Under the pieces are notes generated by a model. It was given only the letters and a program-made list of their open reading frames with translations. It was not told the DNA's origin and did not search any database. Source: Xiphophorus maculatus (taxonomy: Eukaryota > Chordata > Actinopteri > Cyprinodontiformes > Poeciliidae). From it: a stretch of 64,000 bases of DNA. Both the position numbers and the translations under genes were made by a program. The DNA lies in NCBI RefSeq assembly GCF_002775205.1, contig NC_036454.1:3403382-3467381 (forward strand), read 5' to 3'. This document shows positions 44,222-60,226 of this stretch, one piece after another; the first letter of the stretch is position 1, and the number at the start of each line of letters is the position of its first letter.

Positions 44222-45434
44222 GTAAGTACAAACATTTGATGTTTCTTGAATGTTGAAGATTTGTAATTTAACATTTCGGTTAAAATCTGGGTTTTATAGT
44301 TAAACGGCATATATGTGATGGTTTTATGTTTCTTGTAAACAGAGCACCAGTTTGCATTTGTAAACTGTCTATTTTAAAATGTTTGTCGGGAAATTTGTTC
44401 TTTAGATTGGAAAAAATCTTTAAATGTCGTTGTATTGTTACAGCCTTGAGTATTCTGCATTATTCGGCTGGTTTTGTCGCCGTCCCAGCTGCTTTTCTTC
44501 CACGTCCGCCATTGTTTGCTTCTCGTCTTTGCTTGTTTTATTCATCACATCATTATCAACGGGATCAGGTTGAATTGAGCCGCTACGCGCCGGTTCCAGT
44601 TTTGGTTTTCTGTTTCGTTTTCCTGGTTTGGAGCCGCTCGGTGTTTCCTGGCTCTCTGCCCGGGCGGCTCATCCCGTGACTGAGCAAAAAACCAGCTGGG
44701 ATCGGCTTGTTATTGGGATAAAGCCGGAATCCTGAGCAGTAAAAACCTGGAAAACCGCCAAATAATGAGTCACTACCGGTGTTTTTCTTACTACTATTAT
44801 TTCATACACGTTGAGTCTGTGAAAAAGGCTTTTTGAGAAAATAATATTTATTATTTTTGGCCTTACTACTTGGCGTATTTTCCTGTAGTTGGGAATGGCG
44901 CTGAAGTTCGCTTCCGATTCGGTGTTAAAGGTGTTTTTTTTTTTTTTTTTCCTCTCGCTTTAGCCCCAGTTAAATCACCAGATACAAACTTTATATTTTG
45001 TGTTTAGATCTTAATTAAAGCTGACACAGAGCTGGCCGAACTGACCTGGTGATTGCCTAATGGAGGGTGACAAACTGGTCCAACACACCTGATTCCAGTG
45101 ACTAACTTCCTGCATTACAGTTTTACAGAATCATGTTAAAGGTGTTCTTGTGTAGTTTCACAGAGATTCATCTAAAAGTCGAGATATCTGGGCTGAAAGC
45201 TGCTCTGATTAAAAACTGTTTTACTAAACGTGAAAATAGCCCTTTTAGTTGAATCGCATACCAGCTTCAGTGTTCCAGTATGCCAGTAATTTGCAGAGGG
45301 AAGTTTCCTGTGAATTTCTGAGCAGTTCGTGACAAACCAGAGTAAACTGCCTGCATGTGTAGCTGTTTGTTTGTGGCCTGCCCACCTCCCCTCTGCTGCC
45401 CTGAAACCTGATCCAGCTGTGTTGTTTACTGCAG
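44222..45434 (+). other. ctsl: gene A intron 1 (5' UTR intron)
   Basis: Separates the non-coding exon from the ATG exon. A 117-codon ORF at 44326-44679 has no family resemblance. Nothing else recognised. Confidence 0.6.
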
Positions 45435-45446
45435 GAAGCCGGCGCC

Positions 45447-49938
<4,492 letters not shown>

Positions 49939-50265
49939 CGGCCGCGCGCTGCAGCATCATGGTTGTCATGGTTTTCATTGCAGCAGTTTGGCTGAAGACG
50001 AGCGGCGAAGCTTCGGTCGGACGGGAGCATCAGCAGGAGATTCTGCTGCGTTTCAGGAGGAGGAAACTCTTTCTTTTAGGGAAAAGGAGCCGTTTTATGG
50101 CCTGATTCTACGCCACTTTATTTTTATTTTCTCTTAAAAATTGTAATTTTATTCTCTGTAAATATGTGAACCCTACTCTGGAAGTAATTCGTTAATACTT
50201 GCCTTGGTCATTGTAAATGGATTTTCTTTTTCTTTTCTTTTTTTTTGCTACTTTTACCGTGATCA

Positions 50266-50271
50266 ATTAAA
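50266..50271 (+). terminator. ctsl: gene A polyadenylation signal (ATTAAA)
   Basis: ATTAAA in gatcaattaaagatgtg about 330 nt after the stop, followed by a GT-rich stretch (ttgtggtttgtttt). Common variant hexamer. Confidence 0.6.
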
Positions 50272-50289
50272 GATGTGAAACACTAAAAT

Positions 50290-51984
50290 TGTGGTTTGTT
50301 TTTAATAAAATGTCGTCTGCAGACATTTTGTTCACCCAAATCTCCTAATGACATTAAAATTTTATTAAATACAGCAACTGTTTTCAAATAGAGCAACATA
50401 AATTATGCATTTTTTTTGTAGGAATAGACTAAATTTATTTAGTCTATTATAAAATGTCATTTTAAAAAGAAATTTTAGTTTTATTAAAATTGTTTTCTGG
50501 TTCACAAAAACTTTTTTTTTTTCCCATGTTGCAAGAAGTTTGGACACCCCTACCTTACAGCTAGTAGAAACCCAAATTCTGTTGTACAGAAAATGTAAAG
50601 TTGTGCAGTATATGAACACATGGTTGGGGTTCCTTTTGCTCACCTGAGCCAGCAGCTGTCATGGCTTCCCAAATCATCACTGACTGTAGAAACTTCAGGA
50701 AACCTGAAGAGCCCCCTTCGGGCTCTGGGCCTCTTCAGACTCTGGGATCTTGATTACCATATTAAATTTCTGTTGACCTTTTTCTCCCACACTTTTTCCT
50801 TCCACCTAACTTTCCAATATGTTTGGATACACCCAGCTACTTTAGAGGTGATATTTCTGTGGTTTACGGTGTTGGTGACTGCTGGACAAATATTGTACCC
50901 AAACATTTCCATGAAGGCCAAGACGGTCAAGTTGAAAGCAATTAGGGCTCAATTTTTTTTATATATACAAATTCTAAACATTTATTTGGTCAAATATTAG
51001 CAGAAAAGGTGACGTGTAAATCTTAGATCTTAACCATAAGATTACAGTGTCTACTTTTGGGGGATTGGTTTGTTTCAATTTAGATTTATTAATTTTTTAA
51101 AATTATTTTTGAATTAATATTTTGCAAAAGACATACTTTAATATAAAACAAATCAGCCCCATACCAGGTGAGTTGGTTAATATTTTTAGCTTTTTATAAA
51201 CATAAACAATGCAGCGGATCCTGATTATCAGTGTAGATTAGAAAATATAGTCGCTCACAAATATTTATAAACAGTTAAAATACTTCAATCTTAAATGTTG
51301 AAAACTGAATATTTTAAAAGTTCAAACACCAAATATACCTTAAGATGGAAACCATGGTAGCGCTACCGTGGAAGGCAGCTAGGGTCTTCCTTATTTCCGC
51401 TTTCCGGGGTTCAGCCAATCAGCGCAGAGGAAAATAAGTGCTGCTCCGGGATTGGTTACTTTGTAAACGCCAGCCAGTAACGTGTCAAGTAGCATATTTT
51501 AACTTCCAATAATAATCTATGTAAGGCATTTGACACTATTGACCATTATTTTAAAGAAATGTCAGTCATATTTTTAAAACCAATAATCAAATTTCATGTT
51601 AGCTGATTAAAATTTGAAGTAGTTTGTTAAAATCTTAGCATTTGTTTAGTTAATCCATTGTTTTATTAGAAATCCACCATTTTATTTTCGATCAGATCGT
51701 TGACATTAGCCGTAGCAGAGTTAGCTGTGCTCACTTACATGCAGGAAAAGTGACAAATAATACAGAAAATGTGCGACATCTTGTTATAAATGTATATTCT
51801 GATTTCAGCTTAGTCAGTTTCAAAATTTATTCCAGCCAAAATAAGCCAAGTAAAATTTTCTAATGTTCCTCTTTTTTCTTTGAATTAAAATGTTGGACAA
51901 TTTAATTAATTTAATTTTATTCCAAAAAATTTAGTTTTTAATTATTAATTAATTTTGTATTATTAATGTATCTACTCATTTAAA

Positions 51985-52021
<37 letters not shown>

Positions 52022-52140
52022 TACATTAATTCATATATCCCAGATGCTGATCTTCATACTGATGCAGCCGTGTGTGTTTTGTTTCAGCAGCCCTTCAGAG
52101 GCAGGAATCCCATCACCTGGAGACACCTTGACCACCTGGA
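50290..52140. other. intergenic region between genes A and B
   Basis: No gene. A hAT-like end (agtttggacacccctacc) at 50534-50551, a probable Tc1-type relic at 50620-50960 (gcttcccaaatcatcactga and flanks, antisense), a CCAAT-containing GC-richer patch at 51390-51520, and a TAT microsatellite at 51984-52023. Confidence 0.5.
51984..52023. repeat. ATT microsatellite
   Basis: Uninterrupted run of tta/att units just upstream of gene B's promoter. Confidence 0.9.
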
Positions 52141-52144
52141 CAAA

Positions 52145-52268
52145 TGGACCAATCAGAAAGCTCAACGCTTTCACACTGAAGCGAATCTGGGCTTTAAAAA
52201 CTTTAAGCTCCTCGGCGCAGAAAGGAATCGGTCCTCTGCTTCTCCTCCATCAACAGAAAAAAATCACA
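52145..52268 (+). promoter_or_regulatory. gene B promoter and non-coding first exon
   Basis: CCAAT in gaccaatcagaaagc (near 52149) and a TATA-like ctttaaaaac near 52191 precede a non-coding exon that ends ...atcaca|gtaagttt at 52268. Layout and exon end match gene A. Confidence 0.55.
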
Positions 52269-53594
52269 GTAAGTTTCAACGGTTTTACCTCAATTTTCAG
52301 CTTTATGACCAACATGATCAACTTTATTTTTCTTTTTTTATTGTGTCGTTGAACATTTTCACTGTAGAGATGTTTCAGGTCTAAGGATGGAGACATTTTT
52401 CATTCCTGCAGGATAAACTGTCTTTTTTCTCCATATCTTGTTCCAGCTTTCAATGCTTTTCTTAGAACATAAAGTTTTGTTTATGCTTTCTACCATTAAT
52501 TATATTTTATAACACAAAAACAACGTTCAACAAGACTTTTTGTTCTTTTGTTTTTGAATAAAATGCCTTTATTAAAAGGAAGCTGCTGTTTCTGTTTGGT
52601 GGATTTATAACGTTACAAGTTTTTGGTTTTTCTTCCCAACAATTTTATACAGAGATCATCTTTTACCCACGTTCCCATTTTTGGCTTTGTCTTTATTTAA
52701 TGAGTAATTTTGTGTTGAATGTAAATAATTTTAAAACCTGATAAAAACCAGGTTTAAATGTTTGATTTGATAGCAGGTATAACAAGTTAAAACCAGTAAA
52801 ACTGGTTTAGTTTTTCTAAGAAAGCAAAATTATTTTAAATTTTATATTGAAATTGTTATATGCATTACTTTTTAAACTGTTAACATTAAATTGTGGTTTG
52901 CTGTGATCTAGAACTGAAAGAAGAATATAGTTGCATGTCAGAGTTTGAAGAAATAATAATCTTCTATATTAAATAACTTAGTTTGAGGCTTTTTTCTTTC
53001 TGGGAACAAACTGGAACCTGTCCAACTTTCCACTAACTAAAAACATAAAAATGTTCAGCTTAGCAAATACTATCACTTTTCCGTACATTTTATTGCATAA
53101 AATGCAACAACATATTATTCCTTTACTGATCATTTGTAGCTACAAATCATTGCAGCTAAAAAATACATCAACATGTGAAACGTTCATCTGTTTCTGCTTT
53201 ACTTAACATCAATACAGTGATCAACTGATCTGTTGATTATTCTTTGGATTACTTGTAAAGTAATTCATTTGACTTTTTTTTGTCAAGGCTGAATAACAGA
53301 GTTTAATCTATAAGTTGGGGTGAAAATAAAACACAAAGACAAGTTAATATTTGCACATTTTCTCCGTTTGAAATAGATATTTTTGCCAACTTGGTGCCAG
53401 ACAGGTTCTTGATTCTACAGGTCTGTCAGGTGGAACTTGTGTTTCAGAGTTAACAGTTAATTCACTGTTTAACAAGCCAGGCAGGTTTGGATCATTTATT
53501 TGAAATCATAATTTTACAGCTTAATAATTTACTTATGCTGCCAGACATCCTATTTATTCAGCTCTTTTGATGTGTTTTTATTTATTTCTTCCAG
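52269..53594 (+). other. gene B intron 1
   Basis: AT-rich 5' UTR intron from gtaagt to ttccag; nothing recognised within. Confidence 0.55.
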
Positions 53595-53609
53595 CTGAAA
53601 GTGGGAACA

Positions 53610-53732
53610 ATGCTGCATTTAGTTGTTATGACGTTCTGCATGAGTGAAGTGCTGTCGGCCCCGAGTCGAGACCCACAGCTGGATCAGCACTGGGAGCTGT
53701 GGATGAACCGGTACAACAAAACCTACCACCAG
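53610..53732 (+). CDS. gene B coding exon 1
   Basis: 41 codons from ATG to YHQ; exon starts at 53595 after ttccag. An in-frame GTG upstream (53601) is not the start. Donor CAG|gtagaa. Confidence 0.9.
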
Positions 53733-56700
53733 GTAGAAAGGGCCACTGAACAACAAAACAGACATAAAATGCAACAGATGCACTTAAAGTTTGATCTGAA
53801 GTCTCAGATTTGATCCAGATGTTAACATAAACCATCCTGCTAGAAAGACAAATCTAATCCTCCCATTTTACAGCATCAGCATCTAATTTTAATAAAATCT
53901 CTGACAATAGCAGCGTCCATTCTACGAATTGCTCTAATTTTGACCCTTTGAGTCCATTTTTGACCAGAAGCAGCTGATTGAATGTTTGTGTTCATGCAGA
54001 CAGAGGAGGGCTGGAGGCGGATGGTGTGGGAGAAGAACCTGAAGAAGATCGAGCTGCACAACCTGGAGCAGTCCATGGGGAAACATTCCTACCGGCAGGG
54101 CATGAACCACTTCGCAGACATGGTGAGGCAACAGAATCATTTATTTACATCTCAACCAGAACATTTTATGGATATTATCAGGTCAACTTTCTTTACTCTA
54201 GTCCTCCTACAGAAGATTGAGTGAAAAGTTACCAGATTATTAAAAAAAAGTTCATCTATTTGCAATTTAACCTAATCCTTAATACAATTTACAGTTCAAT
54301 GTTGTGAAATTATGTTATGATCTGAAGGAAGGTACAAAAAGATAAACGGTGGGCACAAAAAAATGCTCCTAAAAATTAGGTACAACATTACCAAAACTTC
54401 AAAATAATGAAAAGGGCTTGATGAGGACATGTAAAAATAAATATTTTTGTATAATTAAAATAGTAATAGAAGTTAAATGAAAGTAAGTGGCTTTAGGTTT
54501 ATAGTTAACATGTTAAACTGGTTGTCTTGCATAACTTTGACTCAAAATGAGCGATTTGGAAGTTGCCCTTGCAGAGCAGGTTCATCTGCATCGGCAGGAT
54601 CCCTGTGTGAGGATTTATTTTCAGAGAACACAACACTAACGTACGTGTAAAGAGCAGAAAGCCTCACCGCTTGGTTGGCTCACGCAACACCGTCCTCAAA
54701 AACCACAACAATAACTCAGCTTTTACAGTTCGCATCCCAATGAGGTCTGGTACTGGTACTGGTACTGGTAAAACCTATGGGTCTAAGCACACAACTCTGA
54801 GGAACTCCAAGAGTAATTGAGTGGTTTGCTACTTAAAACACTTATTTTATTTATTTTTTGGTCTTTGTTGTAGCCTGTTCTACTCACTAAAACATTTCCC
54901 GCAGACTAAGGAGGAGTTCAGGCAGATTATGCAGGGCTACAAACCGAAAGCAGAGCTGAAGGTTGGGACCCTTTTCAAGAAGCCCAGCTTCCTGAACGTC
55001 CCTGAGTCTTTGGACTGGAGGACAGAAGGATATGTAACGCCCGTCAAGAACCAGGTAACATGATCTGTTTTCTCAAAAATAAACATTTTTCTTGGCAAGC
55101 TGTGAGTTGTCTAACTTCATCTGACTTGTCTGAGGACATATTTTCCACTCCACTTCCTCAACGTGTAGCAACACTTGCTGGAACCAACCAGCTTACTGTA
55201 GATCAGAGCTTTACCAGTTTTTCAGTCATGGCAATCCCAAGCTGAAGGCAGTAATAATAAATCATTAAATTAAAGTCATTCGTGAATAAATTTGTTCACG
55301 CAGTAAAAAATCATGGCAACAAAGGATGTAAACAGTTACTTGACATTGTGCTAGCGCTCTTCATCTATCGGCCATCAGAAGGAAGACGTCGGCGTCTTAT
55401 TCAGCTGCTGGACGGACAGGCCCCGCCTACTTGTGAGCGGCTATAGATGCAGCGATTTTGGGAAATTGTAGTCGATGATTTTACAAAAGTGCTACAGATT
55501 CAACACTTTAGATTGACACAACTATGATAAGCTACAGTGGAGCCAGCTGCACACTGTCTGAAAAAAACAAGCCATCAATTTCCTTCTACTTCCTGTCGTC
55601 TTCTTCATCGTTTCCGCCAGAAGCAACATCCGGCTATTGATCACGACTTGTGTGATGCGAAAAAGTGTTTCCATTGCAGTTCTGTGAAATCCATTCGATG
55701 TGGCGGAAAAAACAACTCATTCTAGCACAAAAACTTTTTAGAAGAAGTTTTATTTATAGCATTTTTCAGCAGCAAGGCAGTTAAAGGGCTTTGAACTGAT
55801 TTTTTTCTTTTTTCAAAATTTGTGTCTCCATTAAGCAAATTTATTTTCATAATTCCAATTTGCTCAGTTCTATGGTCAATGGAAACACAGCTATTGTCCA
55901 CAGTAAAATGAGTCAATACTCCAAAAGTAAAGGTGGCTCAGGAGGAAGGGGTTCATCCTGCAGCCAGTGGGTTTCTAGTTACATATCCAAAGCATTGGAC
56001 CCTGACAGGCTCTTCTCTCATGCCGTCTTCAGGCCCGTTGTGCTTCCTGTTGGGCCTTCAGCGCCACTGGCTGTCTAGAGGGCCAGCTGTTCAGGGCGAC
56101 TCGCAGACTGGTTTCGCTGAGCGAACAGAACCTGATGGACTGTTCTAGATATCTGGGCAACAAGGGCTGTGACGGTGGTTTGGCTAAGAAGGCGTTTCAG
56201 TATGTTCATGAAAACGGTGGTCTGGACTCTGAGGAATCGTACCCATACCAGGCAAAGGTACGTCAACACTTAATCATATGGAGGAAGTTCTACATTATGT
56301 CTCCTGCTTAAAGTTTTATGACACTAAATTCTCTTCTTTGACCTTCAGGACAACCTGCAATGCTTCTACAATGCGTCCTACAACGCCATCATCGTCGACG
56401 GCTACGCGTCCATTCCCAGTGGCAGTGAGGAAGACCTGATGGAGGCCGTGGCCACCATGGGGCCCATTTCTGTTGCTATAGATGCCAGTCATGATTCCTT
56501 CCAGTTTTACCAGTCAGGTAACTCTGCTCTAAATCCAGTGGCGTCCACAATGTTGACAGGAACAGACCTGCTAAATCTACTCTGATTTAGCTGATTGATT
56601 TACAATATAGTGCTTTTACATTGTTTCATAAAAATAATTAGTGTAATAATGTAAGAGTTGTATCAATGTATCACTTCTACAATTTAAACTCAAACATACT

Positions 56701-57298
56701 TTATTGAATCCAAAGGGAAATTAAATGTAAATCATATTAATTCAGATTCTTCATAGAGTTATTGTAGATACTGATGGCAGGAAAGATCTCTTGTAGCAGT
56801 ATGTGTTACAGCAAATCCGTAGAAGCCTCTGACTGAAGACATTGTCATTTCAAAAACAAATGCATGATTTCTGATGGACATTACATGAACACGAGGCTCC
56901 CTCTGAATCTGAACCCATTAGCTGTTCAGTTTGTGTAACATGAGTCTCTGCGTATTGAAGGCGTCTACTATGAAGAGAACTGCAGCTCTGAGGAGCTGAA
57001 CCACGGCGTCCTCCTGGTGGGTTACAGCTATTCTGATCAGGATTACTGGATCGTGAAGAACAGGTCAGTGACATCTTTAACATTACTTTGTTGTAGAGTG
57101 TATAGTTTTTAATGATTCATTTCTGAGTTTTGTATTTTAAGGTGTATTATTCCTTTACCAACTGTCATATGGCTTTTTTATTTTTTTCTTTGCAGCTGGA
57201 GTGAAAACTGGGGCAACAACGGCTACATCCACATGGCTAAAGACAGGAATAACAACTGTGGCATTGCAACAGATGCCAGTTTTCCTGTTATCCTCTAA
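53610..57298 (+). CDS. cathepsin L-like (gene B), complete
   Basis: Second tandem cathepsin L paralogue. Coding exons 53610-53732, 54000-54122, 54905-55054, 56033-56257, 56349-56517, 56961-57063 and 57196-57298 give 331 residues. Signal peptide [18 protein letters not shown]; propeptide with the ERFNIN and GMNHFAD motifs; mature part from about [16 protein letters not shown]. Triad and oxyanion residues are kept (Gln in VKNQ, Cys in SCWAFS, His in LNHGV, Asn in VKNSW), but the loop reads ARCASCW where A has GQCGSCW, and GYG after the His is GYS. The NDT sequon is lost and a new NAS appears in FYNASYN. Five residues are missing before YWIVKN. All splice phases are intact and no stop is present, so probably expressed, perhaps with changed activity. 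Confidence 0.92.
54000..54122 (+). CDS. gene B coding exon 2
   Basis: 123 nt, [20 protein letters not shown] to MNHFADM. Acceptor atgcag, donor ATG|gtgagg. Differs from gene A at only five positions. Confidence 0.93.
54905..55054 (+). CDS. gene B coding exon 3
   Basis: 150 nt, [20 protein letters not shown] to GYVTPVKNQ; one codon shorter than in A and C. Acceptor ccgcag, donor CAG|gtaaca. Confidence 0.93.
55055..56032 (+). other. gene B intron before the Cys exon
   Basis: Carries a GC-richer unassigned repeat-like stretch (55340-55720) and a LINE/SINE-like tail (ttttatttatagcatttttc + agcagcaaggcag) around 55745-55795. Confidence 0.45.
56033..56257 (+). CDS. gene B coding exon 4 (active-site Cys)
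   Basis: 225 nt, [20 protein letters not shown], then [20 protein letters not shown] and [16 protein letters not shown]. Acceptor cttcag, donor AAG|gtacgt. No stop in frame. Confidence 0.92.
56349..56517 (+). CDS. gene B coding exon 5
   Basis: 169 nt (one codon longer than A), [20 protein letters not shown] to [10 protein letters not shown]. Acceptor cttcag, donor TCAG|gtaact. Confidence 0.92.
56695..56830 (-). mobile_element. LINE 3' end, antisense
   Basis: aaacatactttattgaatcc, aaagggaaattaaatg and ggaaagatctcttgtagcag match the reverse-complement 3' end of a common fish LINE. In gene B's intron before the His exon. Confidence 0.45.
56961..57063 (+). CDS. gene B coding exon 6 (active-site His)
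   Basis: 103 nt, [20 protein letters not shown], then [14 protein letters not shown]. The acceptor gcgtattgaag has a poor pyrimidine tract. Donor AACAG|gtcagt. Confidence 0.88.
57196..57298 (+). CDS. gene B coding exon 7 (active-site Asn, stop)
   Basis: [20 protein letters not shown], then [14 protein letters not shown] and TAA at 57296-57298. Acceptor ttgcag. Confidence 0.93.
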
Positions 57299-57336
57299 GC
57301 AATATTTCCTTGTACTCCTGAGAGCCAAAGAACCAG

Positions 57337-57342
57337 AATAAA
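57337..57342 (+). terminator. gene B polyadenylation signal
   Basis: AATAAA in accagaataaagtctc only about 40 nt after the stop, giving a very short 3' UTR. Confidence 0.65.
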
Positions 57343-58860
57343 GTCTCAAAGTTGTGCTTTTTTATTAACAGGAGATTGTGCAATGATTTATGTAAATATG
57401 CTCATGTATATGTAGCCCATAAGCTGCATAGTTATGCTGCTTCATGACTTACTAACACTTTCTGGTTTTATGATCATTTTCAGCTTTTGCAGTAATCAAT
57501 AAAATATCTGAACCCCTTGTTATTTCAGTCAATCAAGGTTATTTGTACAGCACATTTCAACAAGGCAGTTCAAAGTGCTTCAAATCATAAAACACAAATA
57601 AAAAGTCATAAAAAGAACACAGGGTGAGAGTCTTAATTAACATGGAGTATGCTTCCTAGAAAAACAGTTTTCCCTTTAAAGACGGACTCTCTAATCCTCG
57701 TGGGTCTAATCCTTAATCTGAAATTACTTCAACTTTTACACCCAGTTGAAATTGGGTGTCTTAAATCTGGCACAGTAACAGAAGTTACACTTTTCAGTCA
57801 ATATGTGTCCAGAGTAACTGGCTACTAGCTGAGCTTGTAGAGATTGTTTTCCCACACCTCACTGGATAGTTAGCTAACTAGCTAGCTAGCAGCTAGCGAA
57901 CTAGCTATGGCTAGAAAATTAAGAACATCTAAAATAATTGTAAAATTATATTTTGTCTTGTGCACCTCACTGGATATATAGCTATATAGTTCGCTAACTA
58001 GCTAGCAAACTGTCTAATTGGGTAGATAGCTCGCTAGGTAGCTAGCTCGCTAGGTAGCTATAGCTAGCAAATGAAAGATAACTAACTTGGTTACATTTAA
58101 AGAAATTTTAAATCCAAATCTGTCAGGAGTATGAATAACTGGACTTAACTGTGGAAAAATAATGAAACAGTATTAGTTACAGTTATAATATAAAATTAGT
58201 TATATAATAATACTTTGTTGTTGTTTTAAATCACATTTAAGCTCATAAGTCAAGCTAATGTGTAGGAACCAAGCTTATCAAATTATTAATTCTTCTATTA
58301 ACATTATAAGCAATATTCTTATAACTTTAAACTGGCAACCATAAAGACTGAGCATCACTGTCAATTACATATTTTACATAATTTGTAGTATAATGTAGCA
58401 GTGCTGTTTCTTCTGGGTTTGTTGATTAAACTAAGCATTCAGGTTTAAGTTAAAGAAAAATGCTTTTCATTTTGTTTATATATTTCTCTTCAGATTAGTT
58501 GCAGAAATGAGGTAAATAATGCAAAACGCCATCAAATAAAAATATTTCACTAGACCCCAAAATGGCTTGAATTCTCTATGAACCTATATAACAAAGTGGA
58601 AATAAAAATGCTTCCATTCCCATTCAAAGAAACCTTTATAAAAGAACAAATAAGGAAAAATTTGTTTAAAATGCACACATATTCCCAAGTCCTAAACATT
58701 TATTCAGTAAAGTGAAACAAAAATATTCTCATATGGCCGTTTTGAGTCGGTGTTTAACTGAATGTATGAGGAACGTTCTGCCTGAGACCTCATACCTTTG
58801 GCTGCCTGTTTGCTTACTTCCTGTCTTTCAGCGCCTCTTCAGAGGGAGGCGTTACGTTCT
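57343..58860. other. intergenic region between genes B and C
   Basis: No gene. Contains an antisense LINE/SINE-like 3' end (57530-57620, tcaatcaaggttatttgtac + agcacatttcaac) and the GCTA tetranucleotide tract; the remainder is AT-rich and unassigned. Confidence 0.55.
57865..58075. repeat. GCTA/CTAG tetranucleotide-rich tract
   Basis: Repeated gctagctagc, ctagctagcgaactagct and relatives in two clusters; self-complementary simple repeat. Confidence 0.75.
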
Positions 58861-58981
58861 TCCTTATCACCTGTAATCACCGGTAGAAGAATAAAACGCC
58901 TCAACACGTTTATCTCATAGACAAACAGGACGTTTTACAAGACATCAGCCTCTTCGTCACTTAATCATCTTCTGCAGCGAA
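58855..58981 (+). promoter_or_regulatory. gene C promoter and non-coding first exon
   Basis: A TATA-like gaataaaacgcc near 58889 precedes a non-coding exon that ends ctgcagcgaa|gtaagt at 58981, matching the layout of A and B. No clear CCAAT seen near it. Confidence 0.45.
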
Positions 58982-60215
58982 GTAAGTTTTGACATTTGAC
59001 CGGGTGTGTGTGGCTTCAGACAATCTGGACCTACTTTATGTGATGGAACGATTTGCACCTTTTTCCAAAGAGTGAGCAGTGATATGATGTTGTTTTAACT
59101 GGTTTATTCACATGAAATTCCTCCCAGATTGGGTTTCATCCACCGCTGATCTTTCTCTCACTAAATCTAAGAAGCTCATTTCCTACATCAGGTGCAATGT
59201 TTGGGTTTTATTTAATACAACTAAAATCAAAACACTTTTACACTCTTAAAGCTTCTACAGTAAAATATGAAGTTAGTTTAATTTATTTTTTAAATGATTT
59301 ATCCACATTTTATTCTTTTTTTTATATTTTAATGTAATAATAATTTAGCTTTTTAATGCACTTTACATTTAAATACTACAGAATAAAAGCAATAAAATTA
59401 ATGACAGAAACAGAATAAAATAAAATCACCAGGATCAAAAGTGTATAATATACTGTAAACATTTTTTAAAAGTGTATAATATACTGTAAACATTTTTTAA
59501 AATGGAATGTTTTCAGCTTTTTGTTGAAGTATCCAGTGGTCAGTTGAATCCTCAGTTTGGGCTTCACTGTTCTGAATGTACGGAAGTTCACACAACAAAA
59601 ACTGTTTCAAGATGGCAAATAACTAGACGTAATCAAACAAGACGCACCGACAGGCAGATCCAATATACCATAACATTCAAAACAAAAATGCCTGGCACAG
59701 TTTTTTTAGATGCCACAGATTTATAGATGAAACATTTCTCAAATTAAACAAACAAATGTGAAAATAATGTGTCTTGCTATGATTTGAGATGGCTAAATCT
59801 CAATTTATAGACACCTTGTATGCAGAAAAATACAAAATAGGACACTGGTGAGAGCACTGTCACCTGATCCGAATAATTAGTTATTTGTAATTTATCTTCA
59901 AACATTAAATATTAGAAATGATATCTGGCCAAGGTGAATAAGACAGAAAAAGACAGCTGTATAAAAAGTTTTGAACATATATTTGAATAGTTGTACGTAT
60001 ATAAGATACAACTTTTTAGTTCTGCAGGAAATATAAAAGTAAATTAATAAAAATAAAAAATAAAACTCCAAGGATTATCTTCTGCTGTTTTTTGGTTGTT
60101 TTTTTTAGAAGGAAAGTAAATTTTTCCAGCAGGATTTGCTGGATTAACCACAAAGTGGAGAAACCAGAATATTTTATGAATGACTTCATGCTATTTCTGT
60201 TATTTTTCCCCACAG
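58982..60215 (+). other. gene C intron 1
   Basis: 5' UTR intron. Holds a 32-bp tandem duplication (aaaagtgtataatatactgt + aaacattttttaa) at about 59437-59500; otherwise nothing recognised. Confidence 0.55.
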
Positions 60216-60226
60216 GAAGCCGCGCC

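Noticed and set aside
44326..44679. 117-codon frame in gene A intron 1
   Set aside because: Lies between the non-coding exon and the ATG exon and has no similarity or exon-like boundaries; treated as intronic.
53601..53612. GTG at 53601 as the start of gene B
   Set aside because: Non-AUG start; the ATG at 53610 gives the same 41-codon first exon as A and C.
56033..56057. Loss of the oxyanion-hole Gln in genes B and C
   Set aside because: First suspected from ARC/GGC replacing GQC, but that Gln is papain position 21. The oxyanion Gln19 is the last residue of the previous exon (VKNQ, VKYQ) and is present in both.
59502..59726. 74-codon ORF upstream of gene C's ATG exon
   Set aside because: Within the 5' UTR intron, with no homology or splice context.
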